A DNA stretch of 64,000 nt from Pseudomonas sp. NBRC 111124 (GTDB lineage: Bacteria > Pseudomonadota > Gammaproteobacteria > Pseudomonadales > Pseudomonadaceae). The position numbers and the translations under genes were made by a program. The DNA is taken from NCBI RefSeq assembly GCF_001320245.1, contig NZ_BCBA01000023.1, positions 1-64,000 of the forward strand, written 5' to 3'. Under the pieces are notes generated by a model. That model was not told where the DNA came from and made no database searches. It worked only from the letters and a program-made list of their open reading frames with translations. Positions 34,988 to 44,449 of the stretch are shown here, one piece after another; the first letter of the stretch is position 1, and every line of letters begins with the position of its first letter.

Positions 34988-35915
34988 ATTGCTGGACTTG
35001 CCAGCTATCGCCCAGCGCAGCGCGCAGGTAATCCATGAATGCGCGCACTTTCGCAGTCATGGCGAAACGGTCTGCCACACACAGGTAGATATCCATCGGC
35101 TCGGTCTGGGCATAGGCTTGGCCGCTCTGGCTGTATTCGAACAGCGGCACCAGCGCCCCCGAGGCCAGATGCGGCCGGACGATGAACTCGGCCAACCGGG
35201 TGATGCCGCCATTGTGGAGGGCCATCTGGGTCAGGGCATCGATATCGTCACTGATCAACACATTGCCAAAATCCGCTTCGAAGCGCATGCCGTCGCGCAC
35301 GAACCCCCAACGCAGGAAACGGCCGTCTACCGGATAACGAAATACCAGACAGCGATGATCACGCAACACCTCGGGTGTGGTCGGCAGACCGGCGCTGGCG
35401 AGGTAACCCGGTGATGCGCAGCAGATGAACGGGATACGGGCGATATGCCGCGCCAGCAGCTGGTCTTCCAATTGCGGGGAGATGCGCAGGCTGACATCGA
35501 CATCTTCGCGAGCGTGGTTGACCTTGCGATCAGTCGTTACCAACTCTATCGAAAGCAGTGGGTAGCGGGCGCTGAAGGCCGGAATCAACGGCGCCAGCAC
35601 GTGACGCCCGAATGCGGAAGTCGAGGCGATACACAGCCGCCCCTGGGGTTCGCTGTCGGGAGTAGTGACCGCTAGTTCGGCCAGGGTCAGGTCGCGTTCG
35701 ATGTGCCTGACACGTTCGTAATATTGGCTCCCTACAGGCGTTAACGCCATGCTGCGGGTGGTTCGGCTGAGCAGACGCACCTGCAGGTGCCCTTCCAGGC
35801 GCGCCAGATTCTGGCTGACCGCCGCCGGGCTGAGGCCGAGGTTGCGGGCGCCGGCGGCGATGCTGCCGGCTTCGACCACCTTGATGAAGCTACGGATGGC
35901 ATTGAGCAAATCCAT
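34986..35915 (-). CDS. LysR-family transcriptional regulator
   Basis: A 309-aa LysR regulator of the CrgA/AaeR-like branch. The helix-turn-helix is near residues 2-60 (AAGARNLGLSPAAVSQNLARLEGHL) and an effector domain follows. It is divergent from the DUF2798 gene at 36030 with 114 bp between them, so that gene is its most likely target. The effector is unknown. Confidence 0.9.
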   Translation of the reverse strand: MDLLNAIRSFIKVVEAGSIAAGARNLGLSPAAVSQNLARLEGHLQVRLLSRTTRSMALTPVGSQYYERVRHIERDLTLAELAVTTPDSEPQGRLCIASTSAFGRHVLAPLIPAFSARYPLLSIELVTTDRKVNHAREDVDVSLRISPQLEDQLLARHIARIPFICCASPGYLASAGLPTTPEVLRDHRCLVFRYPVDGRFLRWGFVRDGMRFEADFGNVLISDDIDALTQMALHNGGITRLAEFIVRPHLASGALVPLFEYSQSGQAYAQTEPMDIYLCVADRFAMTAKVRAFMDYLRAALGDSWQVQQ

Positions 35916-36029
35916 GGCGAACTCTTCGATTCGTAAGAATTTCTTTATAAAGAACTCAATCGCGCTGGTCTACAGCCGCTGACGGCGGCATTGCTAACCT
36001 GCGCCCTCAGCCAACCTTCAGGAGATCGC

Positions 36030-36290
36030 ATGAACAATCTGTCCCACACCCGCAGTCGGCGCAAACTGCGCCCGAGCGCTACGCCGTACGTTTTCGCGTT
36101 CTACATGTCTTCGATCATGGCGCTGCTGATGTGCTTCGTGATCACAGCGGCGAATGCCGGGGTAAACCCGGCGTATCTGGGCAATGTGCTGAGGGCTTAC
36201 CAATTGGCGATGCCGGTGGCATTTGTGTGCGTGCTGATGGTGAGGCCGGTGGTGTTGAAATTGGTGGCGATTACAGTACACGCGCACTGA
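36030..36290 (+). CDS. DUF2798-family small membrane protein
   Basis: An 86-aa protein with two predicted membrane helices (FAFYMSSIMALLMCFVITAAN near residue 21 and LAMPVAFVCVLMVRPVVLKLV near residue 58), the usual layout of DUF2798. The basic N-terminus should stay in the cytoplasm. The ATG at 36030 has CAGGAG about 6 bases upstream. The function of the family is unknown. It is divergent from a LysR regulator. Confidence 0.82.
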   Translation: MNNLSHTRSRRKLRPSATPYVFAFYMSSIMALLMCFVITAANAGVNPAYLGNVLRAYQLAMPVAFVCVLMVRPVVLKLVAITVHAH

Positions 36291-36380
36291 CAAGCATTGG
36301 CCGTAACGCAATAGCGTGAGAGCTGACAGGTGTGCGCTGAAAAATTACCGGCGAACACCTGCAAGCCTCTCCGCGCCCCC

Positions 36381-36935
36381 CTACGGATGCGAGGCTATCG
36401 CCTTCTCGATCGCAGCCCTGAAGGCAGGATCATCAGGCTTGGTCAGGCTGGAGAAATTGCCGATCACCTTGCCCTGACGATCGACCACGTACTTGTAGAA
36501 ATTCCACTTCGGCGCGCTGCTCTGGTGCGCCAGCTCGGCAAACAGCGGTATCGCATCCTGGCCACGAACCGCTTGGGTCTTGGTCATGGTGAAGGTCACA
36601 CCGTAGTTGGCGTAACAGACCTTGGCCGTCTTCTCGCTATCGGCATCTTCCTGCTTGAAGTCGTTCGACGGCACACCCAACATTTCCAGCCCCTGCTCGT
36701 GGTACTCCTTGTAAGTCGCCTCCAGCCCCTCGAACTGCGGCGCGAAACCGCAATAGCTGGCCGTGTTGACCACCACCAGCGGCTTGCCGCCGAAGCGCTG
36801 GCAGAGGTCGACCTGCTCCTTGCCGCGCAATTCAGGCAAGCTGCCCTGCAACAGCGCCGGGCAATCGGCAGCCCAGCTGGAACTGGCGGCCAGCAGCGCC
36901 AGCAACGGCATCGTCAACCAATGGGCACGCATCAT
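36381..36935 (-). CDS. Glutathione peroxidase family protein, exported
   Basis: A 184-aa thiol peroxidase. A signal peptide ([22 protein letters not shown]) precedes the domain. The peroxidatic Cys is in [17 protein letters not shown], the Gln-bearing second motif is altered to [10 protein letters not shown] (GFPCNQFG in the classical enzymes), and the third is [13 protein letters not shown]. The protein should reduce hydroperoxides in the periplasm. The start may equally be the second ATG (36932); both fit the AGGAGG site. It lies downstream of the MarR-MFS-microprotein genes, with 43 bp between, and may belong to that operon. Confidence 0.9.
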   Translation of the reverse strand: MMRAHWLTMPLLALLAASSSWAADCPALLQGSLPELRGKEQVDLCQRFGGKPLVVVNTASYCGFAPQFEGLEATYKEYHEQGLEMLGVPSNDFKQEDADSEKTAKVCYANYGVTFTMTKTQAVRGQDAIPLFAELAHQSSAPKWNFYKYVVDRQGKVIGNFSSLTKPDDPAFRAAIEKAIASHP

Positions 36936-36978
36936 TCATTCCTCCTGCAAGACAATCCTTGAACTTGCAGGGTAGCGC

Positions 36979-37101
36979 TTAACAAACGCTCGTGCCCAAC
37001 TGCATCAACGCCAACCCGCCCCGCTGCCAACCCCACCACACCAGCGCCAGCAGCAACGCCGCAGCCGCCAGCAGTAGCCCACGGGCCAGATAGCGGTTCA
37101 T
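36979..37101 (-). CDS. 40-aa single-helix membrane microprotein coupled to the MFS gene
   Basis: A 40-residue frame starting MNRYLARGLLLAAAALLLAL and continuing VWWGWQRGGLALMQLGTSVC. It has one clear membrane helix after a basic N-terminus and a C-terminal Cys. Its ATG overlaps the stop of the MFS transporter in the arrangement ATGA (37098-37101), a classical sign of translational coupling. It may be an accessory subunit or regulator of the transporter. The function is not known, and it is too short for most gene finders. Confidence 0.65.
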   Translation of the reverse strand: MNRYLARGLLLAAAALLLALVWWGWQRGGLALMQLGTSVC

Positions 37102-38300
37102 GCCGCTTGCGCCTGCAAACGGGCGACCGGCCATTCACGCACCGGCCAGTTGAGCGCAGCAGCCAACAGGCTGAGCAGAATCGAAATCTGCCAGACCAGG
37201 TCATAGTTGCCGGTCTGGTCATACACCACACCACCCAACCAGCCACCCAGAAAGGCGCCCAGCTGGTGGAACAGGAAAACGATGCCACCGAGCATCGAAA
37301 GGTTGCGCACGCCGAATACAGTCGCCACGGTGCCGTTGGTCAAAGGCACGGTGGAAAGCCACAGCAGGCCCATGGCAATACCGAACAGGTAGGCACTGAC
37401 TTGCGTCACCGGCGCCCAAAGGAACAGCGCGATCACCACGGCACGCAGCAAATACAGCGCCGTCAGCAAGCGTGGCTTGGACATGCGCCCACCCAACCAG
37501 CCAGCAGTATAGGTACCGACGATGTTGAACAACCCGACCAGCGCCAGCACCGTGGTGCCGGTGGTCGCTGGCAGGTGCTGGTCGACCAGGTAAGCCGGCA
37601 GGTGCACGCCAATGAATACCACCTGGAAACCACAGACAAAGAACCCCAAGGCAAGCAGCCAGAAGCCGGTGTGCGAGCACGCCTCACGCAGGGCCTCAGC
37701 CAGCGTCTGCTCTGCACCCTGGCTGGGCAGCGGGCGGTCTCGCAGCAGGCCGACAAAAGGCACGATCAGCGCCACCAGCAAGCCAAGCACCAGCAGTGCC
37801 GAGGACCAACCCAGCCATTCGATCAGACCGAGGGTACCGGGGAGCATGGCGAACTGGCCAAAGGAACCGGCAGCGCTGGCGATGCCCATGGCCATGCTGC
37901 GTTTTTCCGCCGGGACGGCGCGGCCAACCACACCGAGGATGACCGAAAACGAAGTGCCTGACAGGCCGATACCAATCAACAGACCGGCGCTCAGCGACAG
38001 TGACCAGGCCGAATCGGCGGTACTCATCAACAGCAAGCCAGCGGTATAGAGAATGCCGCCGATGATCACTACCCGCGCCGCACCGAGGCGGTCGGCCAGC
38101 GCACCGGCAAACGGCTGCGCCAGGCCCCAGATCAGGTTCTGCAGGGCGATGGCAAAGGCGAACACTTCACGCCCCCAGCCAAAATCGGCGCTCATCGGCG
38201 CCAAAAACAGACCGAAGCCGTGCCGCACACCCAAGGAGAGCGCCAGGATCAATGCCGCCCCCACAAGTACCCACCCGCTGGATCGCCACACCGAAGTCAT
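37098..38300 (-). CDS. MFS transporter in a MarR-controlled operon
   Basis: A 400-aa twelve-helix MFS protein of the oxalate/formate or monocarboxylate-like type (LSLGVRHGFGLFLAPMSADF near residue 20, GWGREVFAFAIALQNLIWGL, GALADRLGAARVV). I use the ATG at 38300 with GGAG about 9 bases upstream. It follows the MarR gene on the same strand with 63 bp between, in which a perfect 16-bp palindrome (38332-38347) is a likely MarR operator. It ends in a 4-bp overlap with a 40-aa microprotein gene. It may be an efflux pump for an inducer of the MarR protein. Confidence 0.88.
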   Translation of the reverse strand: MTSVWRSSGWVLVGAALILALSLGVRHGFGLFLAPMSADFGWGREVFAFAIALQNLIWGLAQPFAGALADRLGAARVVIIGGILYTAGLLLMSTADSAWSLSLSAGLLIGIGLSGTSFSVILGVVGRAVPAEKRSMAMGIASAAGSFGQFAMLPGTLGLIEWLGWSSALLVLGLLVALIVPFVGLLRDRPLPSQGAEQTLAEALREACSHTGFWLLALGFFVCGFQVVFIGVHLPAYLVDQHLPATTGTTVLALVGLFNIVGTYTAGWLGGRMSKPRLLTALYLLRAVVIALFLWAPVTQVSAYLFGIAMGLLWLSTVPLTNGTVATVFGVRNLSMLGGIVFLFHQLGAFLGGWLGGVVYDQTGNYDLVWQISILLSLLAAALNWPVREWPVARLQAQAA

Positions 38301-38331
38301 TGTCGTTATCTCCAGCACATCGCAAGGTTGT

Positions 38332-38347
38332 GCGGGTATATACCCGC
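38332..38347. promoter_or_regulatory. MarR operator between marR and the MFS gene
   Basis: GCGGGTATATACCCGC is a perfect 16-bp palindrome. A second, slightly degenerate copy lies at 38773-38788 upstream of the MarR gene, so the same protein probably controls both. Confidence 0.75.
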
Positions 38348-38363
38348 TTCTAGTTGTAATGAT

Positions 38364-38768
38364 TCAGGCAAGCCGCTCCAGCAAGTGCACAAGCGCGTCA
38401 CGCTGCCCTTCGCCCAACCGCTCGACCAGCGTCAACTGCGCTTGCTCCCAGGCTGGGTGGGCCGCTTGCAAACGTGCCGTGCCCGCCTCGGTCAGCAATA
38501 CCACACGATTTCGCTGGTCATCGCCGTCAGCCAGGGCCACCAGGCCTTCTGCCTCCAGGACTTTCAGGTTACGGCCCAAGGTACTGCGCTCAAGGCCCAT
38601 GGCTTCGGCAAGCGTGGTGATACTGGGTCGATCGAGTCGCTGCAGGTGGCGTAACAGGGAAAATTGCGCGACGTTGATGCCGAAGCCGGCCAGGGCCTCG
38701 TCGTAATGCCGGCTCACCCCTCGGGCGGCGCGACGCAGGTGGGTGCAGATGCATTCACTGGTCAACAT
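38364..38768 (-). CDS. MarR-family transcriptional regulator
   Basis: A 134-aa MarR protein: N-terminal helices with an early Cys pair (MLTSECICTHLRRAARGVSR), then the winged helix (SITTLAEAMGLERSTLGRNLKVLEAEGLV) with wing DDQRNRVVLLTEAG. The two Cys near residues 6 and 8 might sense oxidants, as in OhrR-type regulators, which would fit the glutathione peroxidase further downstream; this is inference. The start at 38768 is four bases from an operator-like palindrome. Confidence 0.9.
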   Translation of the reverse strand: MLTSECICTHLRRAARGVSRHYDEALAGFGINVAQFSLLRHLQRLDRPSITTLAEAMGLERSTLGRNLKVLEAEGLVALADGDDQRNRVVLLTEAGTARLQAAHPAWEQAQLTLVERLGEGQRDALVHLLERLA

Positions 38769-38772
38769 GGAT

Positions 38773-38788
38773 ACGTGTATATACCCGC
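38773..38788. promoter_or_regulatory. MarR operator upstream of marR (degenerate copy)
   Basis: ACGTGTATATACCCGC keeps the right half and centre of the perfect palindrome at 38332-38347. Its position directly before the marR start suits autorepression. Confidence 0.65.
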
Positions 38789-38810
38789 ACCAAGGCTGTT
38801 GCAAGAAGTT

Positions 38811-39989
38811 TCAATCTGCCAAGCGTCGTCGAATCGGCTCGAATTCCGCTGTAGCCCTGCGCTCCATGGGGTCGGGAGTCCCTTGCTCGATCGCTTGCCA
38901 GTAACGCCATGGCACCTTTGCCGAACCCAGTTCGTAGTCCATGCCATCCCAATTGTCTTCACGAAAGCTGTAAAACGCCCAGTGCAGACGATGACGATCC
39001 ATGACCGAGAGAACATCCTCCAGGTATTCGGTGCAACCGGGCAGTCGTCGCATACAACCGAACTCCCCTACGACCAGACGGGAATGCGGCAGCCTCATTC
39101 GCGCCATCCAGGCCAATGGCAGGTCCAAATACTGACTAACCCGCTCGGCATTCCATTGTTGGCTTTTACCGCCAAACGGCGCCGGACCGGGATAGCTGAT
39201 CGGGTCCTTGCGCAGCAGGTTAGGCGCACTGGTGGCCGCATAAGGTTCGTACATGTGCACGCTGTAAAGCACGCGGTCATCCTGCAACGGCGCTTGCCAG
39301 TAACCGAAGGCATCGGCACTGGCGAACCAGCCCGCATCGACCATGACCGGGGTATTGGGGTCCACCTCGCGAATCGCCGCTATCAATTGCGTGTAGAGCG
39401 CTGGCAGGTCACGCGCCCCACCCCGCTCCCGCGCGTACCACTGCTGCATGCGTTCAGCCGAAGCATGCTCCGCCAGGCCGCCATATTTCTCGGGTGCAGG
39501 CTCGTTGACCAGGTTGTAGGCAGCGATGGCAGGGTGGTCTCTCAGTTCCCGGGCCAAGTCCCGCCAAAAGCGGGCGGCTTGTTGGGCGTAATCGGCGTCT
39601 TGCCACAGACGGTCATCGAACTGCCCATGGTTGTTTTGCGACCAGCGCATGCCAGGGAGTGATAACGGAGCGATGACTACCTTGAGGCCTGCCGTATGGG
39701 CGCGGTCCAGGGTATCGCGCAGTTGCTTCAGATCTGAGGTGGGCAGCGCCTCATATCGGTCCGCGTTGCCCAACAGGAAGTCACGCTGCGCCGGTTTCCA
39801 CTTATCGTAGGAAAGGCGTACCCAGCTCGCGCCATACCCACTCAAGGCGTGGAAGTACGCCTGGTCCGGCGGCAAGCGGTTGAAGCTGTTACCGCCATGT
39901 TGCGGGCTGTCCCAGAAGTCGATCAGATCAGCTGCCGTCGCGCAGACGCTGGCAGTGGCCAACAGAAAAGCCAGCAGGAATCGTCGCAT
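38811..39989 (-). CDS. Secreted glycoside hydrolase family 5 (cellulase-like)
   Basis: A 392-aa protein with a signal peptide (MRRFLLAFLLATASVCATAA) and a GH5-type (beta/alpha)8 barrel. The acid/base Glu is in AYNLVNEPAPE near residue 164 and the nucleophile Glu in LVVGEFGCMRRLPG. Other conserved points are SVHMYEPYA and WAFYSFREDNWDGMDYEL. The family hydrolyses beta-glucans, mannans or related glycosides. The absence of a carbohydrate-binding module and its single-gene setting suggest a role on self-made or plant-derived oligosaccharides. Upstream at 39990-40135 there is nothing else recognisable. Confidence 0.88.
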   Translation of the reverse strand: MRRFLLAFLLATASVCATAADLIDFWDSPQHGGNSFNRLPPDQAYFHALSGYGASWVRLSYDKWKPAQRDFLLGNADRYEALPTSDLKQLRDTLDRAHTAGLKVVIAPLSLPGMRWSQNNHGQFDDRLWQDADYAQQAARFWRDLARELRDHPAIAAYNLVNEPAPEKYGGLAEHASAERMQQWYARERGGARDLPALYTQLIAAIREVDPNTPVMVDAGWFASADAFGYWQAPLQDDRVLYSVHMYEPYAATSAPNLLRKDPISYPGPAPFGGKSQQWNAERVSQYLDLPLAWMARMRLPHSRLVVGEFGCMRRLPGCTEYLEDVLSVMDRHRLHWAFYSFREDNWDGMDYELGSAKVPWRYWQAIEQGTPDPMERRATAEFEPIRRRLAD

Positions 39990-40135
39990 TTTTGTACGCC
40001 CCTCGCTTACGAAAAGACGCGAGCATAGAAAGATGCAAGTAGATCGTCATTTACTGAATTTTTTCAGGAATTTTCCGCACTTTAGCAGCACGATTTAGCC
40101 TGAAAGAGGATTCACCAAATGCTGTAGGAGTATTC

Positions 40136-40864
40136 CTAAATTGCCCACCCCAGCAGCACGGTAAGCTCAAGAATCTCCAGCATCGCACCTGCCGTATCAC
40201 CGGTGGTTCCACCCAGACGCTTACACATCAACCGGCGTAACCAGATGAACGCAGCGAATGCGCCCAGCATGGGCACGATCGCGCTCTCACCGCCCAACAG
40301 TAGACACAGCAACAGGCTCGCCAGCAAAACCCACCCGGCCGCCCGCCGCGGCAGGTGGTCAGCAAGCGCCTGCCCAAGGCCCCCTCGGCGCACGTAGGGG
40401 GTGCAGAGAAACAAACCAAGCATCGCCGCCCGCCCCACAACCGGTGCCAACAGCAATGCCATGCCCGTGCCCTGTTCGACCAGCACCCATAAGGCACAGA
40501 ACTTCAGCAGCAATACCAGCACCAAGGTCACCACGGCTATCGGCCCGCTACGCGGATCTTTCATGATTTGCAGCGTGCGTTCGCGGTCACCGAAGCCTCC
40601 CAGCCACGCATCGGCAGTGTCGGCCAGGCCATCCAGATGCAGCGCACCACTGAGCAGCACCCACAGCGTCAGTAGCAAGGCCGCGTGCAAAGGCGCTGCG
40701 ACACCTTGCAGCAGATGGCTGGCCAGCCACAGCAGCAGGCCAAACAACACGCCCACCAGCGGATAGCACAACAGCGAACGGCCCATCTCGCGAGGCGCAG
40801 GCATCCCCGGCAAACGCACTGGCAGGCTGCTGAGAAACTGCAAGGCAATCCAGAACGGCAGCAC
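40136..40864 (-). CDS. cobS: Adenosylcobinamide-GDP ribazoletransferase CobS
   Basis: A 242-aa integral membrane enzyme that joins adenosylcobinamide-GDP to alpha-ribazole (phosphate), the last assembly step of cobalamin. Conserved segments are LSGALHLDGLADTADAWLGG near residue 72, MKDPRSGPIAVV near 100, GRAAMLG and GGTTGDTAGA near the C-terminus. It is the last gene of the ten-gene cob operon and begins 1 base after the cobC stop. Confidence 0.96.
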   Translation of the reverse strand: MLPFWIALQFLSSLPVRLPGMPAPREMGRSLLCYPLVGVLFGLLLWLASHLLQGVAAPLHAALLLTLWVLLSGALHLDGLADTADAWLGGFGDRERTLQIMKDPRSGPIAVVTLVLVLLLKFCALWVLVEQGTGMALLLAPVVGRAAMLGLFLCTPYVRRGGLGQALADHLPRRAAGWVLLASLLLCLLLGGESAIVPMLGAFAAFIWLRRLMCKRLGGTTGDTAGAMLEILELTVLLGWAI

Positions 40865-40865
40865 G

Positions 40866-41423
40866 TTAAAGCACCTCGGTCATTGCGCCATGTTCATCCA
40901 CTGCCAGGCGCATCAGGGCGCCATGGCCGACTTCGACCTGCAGCAGCTGCTCCCTCGGCAGACCACGGGCGCGCGCCAGCAGCAGGCGCATGACCCCACC
41001 ATGGGTAACCAGCAACACACGCTCGCCGGCGTACTGTTGGTGCAAGCGCCCGACGGCAGACAGGACACGCTCGGCAAAGGTCGCGACAGGCTCCCCTGCG
41101 GGCGGTGTGTAACTGTAGGGGTCGGCCCAGAAACGCCCAAGCTCCTCGGCTTGCGTTTCCATGATCTGCAGAGCACTGCGGCCTTCCCACTCGCCGAAAT
41201 GCAACTCTTGCAGATCGGCCTCGAACTGCACCGGCATGCCCAGTTGCTCGGCGAAACGCGCACATCGCTGCAACGGCGAACTGACCAGTGCATCCCAGGG
41301 GCCAGCAGCCGCCAGCGCGTCACGCATCTGGCGCCAGCCCTGGTCGGTCAGGGCATCGTCCAGACTGCCACGCAGGCCGCCGCCCAGCTCGGTTTCACCG
41401 TGGCGCAGCACGTCGAGGATCAT
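40866..41423 (-). CDS. cobC: Alpha-ribazole-phosphate phosphatase CobC
   Basis: A 185-aa histidine phosphatase with the phospho-His motif LRHGET at residues 6-11 ([16 protein letters not shown]), then the E of [11 protein letters not shown] and a distal His in [13 protein letters not shown]. It removes the phosphate of alpha-ribazole-5'-phosphate or adenosylcobalamin-5'-phosphate. The ATG at 41423 overlaps the cobT stop by four bases (ATGA), which fixes the start. Confidence 0.94.
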   Translation of the reverse strand: MILDVLRHGETELGGGLRGSLDDALTDQGWRQMRDALAAAGPWDALVSSPLQRCARFAEQLGMPVQFEADLQELHFGEWEGRSALQIMETQAEELGRFWADPYSYTPPAGEPVATFAERVLSAVGRLHQQYAGERVLLVTHGGVMRLLLARARGLPREQLLQVEVGHGALMRLAVDEHGAMTEVL

Positions 41424-42475
41424 ACCGGGCGGTCCGCCACTGCAGCCTCGGCGAAGGTCGCCATCTGCCCGTGCAGGGCGCACGCCAGGCGCATCAGCGG
41501 CACGGCCAAAGCGGCGCCACTGCCCTCACCCAGGCGCAACCCCAAGGCCAGTAGCGGCTCGGCCTGCAGCGCAGCGAGCAGGGTTTTGTGCCCAGGCTCG
41601 GCGCCCTGATGAGCGAACACTAGCCAATCACGGCTCTGCGGATTAAGGCGCACCGCCAGCAATGCCGCAACGCTGCAGATGAAGCCATCCACCAGCACGG
41701 CGATACCTTGCTGGGCGCAGGCCAGGTAGGCACCGGTCAGCGCGGCGATCTCGAAGCCGCCGACACAGGCCAGCGCCTGCAGCGGCTCATCGGCACGCAG
41801 GCCATGCAGCACAAGGGCGCGCTCGATCACTTCGGCCTTGTGGCGAACACCTGCGCTGTCCAGGCCGGTACCTGGCCCGCTCAACTCACGTGCCGGACAG
41901 GCCAGCAAAGTGCTGGCCAGCGCGGCCGCGGCAGAGGTGTTGCCGATGCCCATCTCGCCGCCAATGAACAGTTGCGCCCCCTTGGCCGCTGCACGCAAGG
42001 CGCTGTCACGACCCGCCTGCAAGGCAGCCTGCAGTTGGGCATCAGTCATGGCCGGCTGGCGGGCGAAGTTGGCGGTGCCGGCGCCCAGGCGCAGATGCAG
42101 CACCCCAGGCAGTTCCAGCTCAGGGTCGATGGTGCCCAGATCGACCACTTCGAGGCTGGCCTGCAGTTGACGCGCCAGCACGCTGATCGCCGCGCCGCCG
42201 CCGACAAAGTTGCGCAGCATCTGCCCGGTCACGGCCTGCGGATAGGCCGAGATGCCCTCTTCGACCACACCATGGTCGCCGGCAAAAATAGTGATGGCAA
42301 CCTTGTCCAGGGTTGGCCGCTCACGCCCCTGCAAACCGGCCAATTGCACGGCCAGGCCTTCCAGTTGGCCGAGCGAGCCGGCAGGTTTGGTCAGCTGTTG
42401 CTGACGGGCGCGGGCCTGGTCCATGGCGGCGTTGTCGAGGGGTTGGCAGGCATCACGCCACCAGGCTGGGTTCAT
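41420..42475 (-). CDS. cobT: Nicotinate-nucleotide:dimethylbenzimidazole phosphoribosyltransferase CobT
   Basis: A 351-aa enzyme that makes alpha-ribazole-5'-phosphate from DMB and nicotinate mononucleotide. Recognisable are [20 protein letters not shown] near residue 31, [20 protein letters not shown] near 63, [14 protein letters not shown] near 166 and the catalytic Glu in [14 protein letters not shown]. Start and stop overlap the neighbours by four bases each. The DMB base itself would come from BluB of the same operon. Confidence 0.96.
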   Translation of the reverse strand: MNPAWWRDACQPLDNAAMDQARARQQQLTKPAGSLGQLEGLAVQLAGLQGRERPTLDKVAITIFAGDHGVVEEGISAYPQAVTGQMLRNFVGGGAAISVLARQLQASLEVVDLGTIDPELELPGVLHLRLGAGTANFARQPAMTDAQLQAALQAGRDSALRAAAKGAQLFIGGEMGIGNTSAAAALASTLLACPARELSGPGTGLDSAGVRHKAEVIERALVLHGLRADEPLQALACVGGFEIAALTGAYLACAQQGIAVLVDGFICSVAALLAVRLNPQSRDWLVFAHQGAEPGHKTLLAALQAEPLLALGLRLGEGSGAALAVPLMRLACALHGQMATFAEAAVADRPV

Positions 42476-42993
42476 AGAGCGGGTCCTTTGAGCATGAGAG
42501 GTAGGCCGGCTACGGTCAGCACCACACGCTGGCAGCGTTCGGCAACAGCCTGGTGCAGCCAGCCGGCCAGGTCGACGTAACGGCGGGTCAGCTCGCCCAT
42601 GGGCACCACGCCCAAGCCGGTTTCGTTGCTGACCAGAATGATTGTGCCGGGCAGTCGCTCCAGGCAGTCGAGCAGTGCATCGCGCTCTGCGGCCAGCCGC
42701 TGCGGATCTTCGAGCATCAGCAGGTTGGTCAGCCACAAGGTCAGGCAGTCCACCAGCAGGCAGCGGCCTTCAGCGGCCTCTGCACGCAATACAGCAGCCA
42801 ACGCCAACGGCTCTTCGATCAGCCCCCAGTCGGCTGGCCGACGTTGACGGTGCAGCCGCACGCGCTCGTTCATCTCACCGTCAAGCGGCTCGCTGGTGGC
42901 GATGTAGGTGACCGGCAGACCGCTGTCGCTGGCCAGTTGTTCGGCCAGGCGGCTCTTGCCCGAACGAGCGCCGCCGAGGATCAGGTTGCGCAT
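42472..42993 (-). CDS. cobP: Adenosylcobinamide kinase/guanylyltransferase CobP (CobU)
   Basis: A 173-aa bifunctional enzyme that phosphorylates adenosylcobinamide and adds GMP. The P-loop is [13 protein letters not shown] near residues 7-19, [15 protein letters not shown] contains the guanylylated His, and [12 protein letters not shown] and [11 protein letters not shown] follow. I start at 42993, where the P-loop is correctly placed; the frame is open far upstream inside cobQ. It lies 1 bp from the cobQ stop and overlaps cobT by 4 bp. Confidence 0.95.
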   Translation of the reverse strand: MRNLILGGARSGKSRLAEQLASDSGLPVTYIATSEPLDGEMNERVRLHRQRRPADWGLIEEPLALAAVLRAEAAEGRCLLVDCLTLWLTNLLMLEDPQRLAAERDALLDCLERLPGTIILVSNETGLGVVPMGELTRRYVDLAGWLHQAVAERCQRVVLTVAGLPLMLKGPAL

Positions 42994-42994
42994 G

Positions 42995-44449
42995 TCAGGC
43001 AACTCCACAAAGCGTGCGCAGGTGCGCGGTATCGAGGTGCGCTTCCACCAGGTCGGCCAGGCGCTCGATGTCACGCTCGCGCAGGGCCTCGTAGTCGATG
43101 GCCTGCACATGCTCCAGCCCCGCCCAGCGCAGCAGCGCGGCACAGGACTGGCTGCCCTCGAACAGGCCGTGAAGGTAGGTGGCGAGGATCTGGCCATCGG
43201 CACTGACAGCGCCGTCGCAGCGGCCATCGGCGAGCTGCACGGCGGGCTGTTCCAACGCAGGGCCTGTGGTAACGCCGGCATGAATTTCATAACCGGCGAC
43301 CGGCGCGGCTTCCAGGTTCAGGGTCCCGGCAACGTTGCGCAGTTGCTTGTCGGCTTCGAGCACCGTCTGGTAATCGAACAGGCCAAGCCCTGGGCTGGAA
43401 CCGGCAGCGCCCTCCAGGCCAAGCGGGTCATGCACTTCACGGCCGAGCATCTGCAGGCCACCGCAGATGCCGATCAACTTGCCGCCATAGCGCAGATGCC
43501 GCTCGATGGCCTTGTCCCAGCCACGCTCGCGCAGTTGCGCCAGGTCGCCGCGCACGCTCTTCGAGCCGGGCAGGATGATCAGGTCGGCGGCTGGAATGGG
43601 CTGGCCCGGGCCGATGAACTGCAGGTCGACCTGCGGGTGCAGGCGCAGCGGGTCGAAATCGGTGTGGTTGCTGATGCGCGGCAACACCGGGACGATCACC
43701 TTGAGCACGCGCTCCTGCTTGGCGCCCTGGCGGATGTCGATGCCATCCTCGGCTTCCAGGTGCAGGTCGGTGACGTAGGGCAGCACGCCCAGCACGGGTT
43801 TGCCGGTGCGCTGCTCCAGCCAGTCCAGGCCCGGCTGCAGCAGCGCGATGTCACCGCGGAAGCGATTGATGACGAAGCCCTTGACCCGCGCCTGCTCGCT
43901 CGGCGAGAGCAGCTCCAGGGTGCCGACCAGATGGGCAAACACCCCACCGCGGTTAATGTCGGCCACCAGGATCACCGGGCAGTCGACCGCCTCGGCGAAG
44001 CCCATGTTGGCGATGTCGCCGGCGCGCAGGTTGATCTCGGCCGGCGAGCCGGCGCCTTCGACCATCACCACCGGGTAGGCCGCACTGAGGCGCTGGTGCG
44101 AGGCCAGTACCGCCTGCATGGCGACAGCCTTGTAGTCGTGATAGGCCACCGCGTTCATGCTGGTGACTGCGCGACCGTGGATGATCACCTGGGCGCCCGT
44201 GTCGCTGTTGGGCTTGAGCAGCACCGGGTTCATGTCGGTGTGCGGCGCCAGTCGGCAGGCCTGGGCCTGTACCGCCTGGGCGCGACCGATTTCGCCACCG
44301 TCGGCGGTGACGGCGCTGTTGAGCGCCATGTTCTGTGGTTTGAACGGCACTACGCCAACACCCTGGCGCAACAGCCAGCGGCACAAGGCGGTGACCAGCG
44401 TGCTCTTGCCGGCATCGGAGGTGGTGCCTTGCACCATGAGGGTAGTCAT
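42995..44449 (-). CDS. cobQ: Cobyric acid synthase CobQ
   Basis: A 484-aa glutamine- and ATP-dependent amidase that adds four amides to adenosylcobyrinic acid a,c-diamide. The N-terminal ATP site is [20 protein letters not shown], and [16 protein letters not shown] and [13 protein letters not shown] follow. The C-terminal triad-type glutaminase has the Cys in [10 protein letters not shown] near residue 330 and a His in TYLHGLFE. The start overlaps the preceding aminotransferase gene by 4 bp. Confidence 0.96.
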   Translation of the reverse strand: MTTLMVQGTTSDAGKSTLVTALCRWLLRQGVGVVPFKPQNMALNSAVTADGGEIGRAQAVQAQACRLAPHTDMNPVLLKPNSDTGAQVIIHGRAVTSMNAVAYHDYKAVAMQAVLASHQRLSAAYPVVMVEGAGSPAEINLRAGDIANMGFAEAVDCPVILVADINRGGVFAHLVGTLELLSPSEQARVKGFVINRFRGDIALLQPGLDWLEQRTGKPVLGVLPYVTDLHLEAEDGIDIRQGAKQERVLKVIVPVLPRISNHTDFDPLRLHPQVDLQFIGPGQPIPAADLIILPGSKSVRGDLAQLRERGWDKAIERHLRYGGKLIGICGGLQMLGREVHDPLGLEGAAGSSPGLGLFDYQTVLEADKQLRNVAGTLNLEAAPVAGYEIHAGVTTGPALEQPAVQLADGRCDGAVSADGQILATYLHGLFEGSQSCAALLRWAGLEHVQAIDYEALRERDIERLADLVEAHLDTAHLRTLCGVA

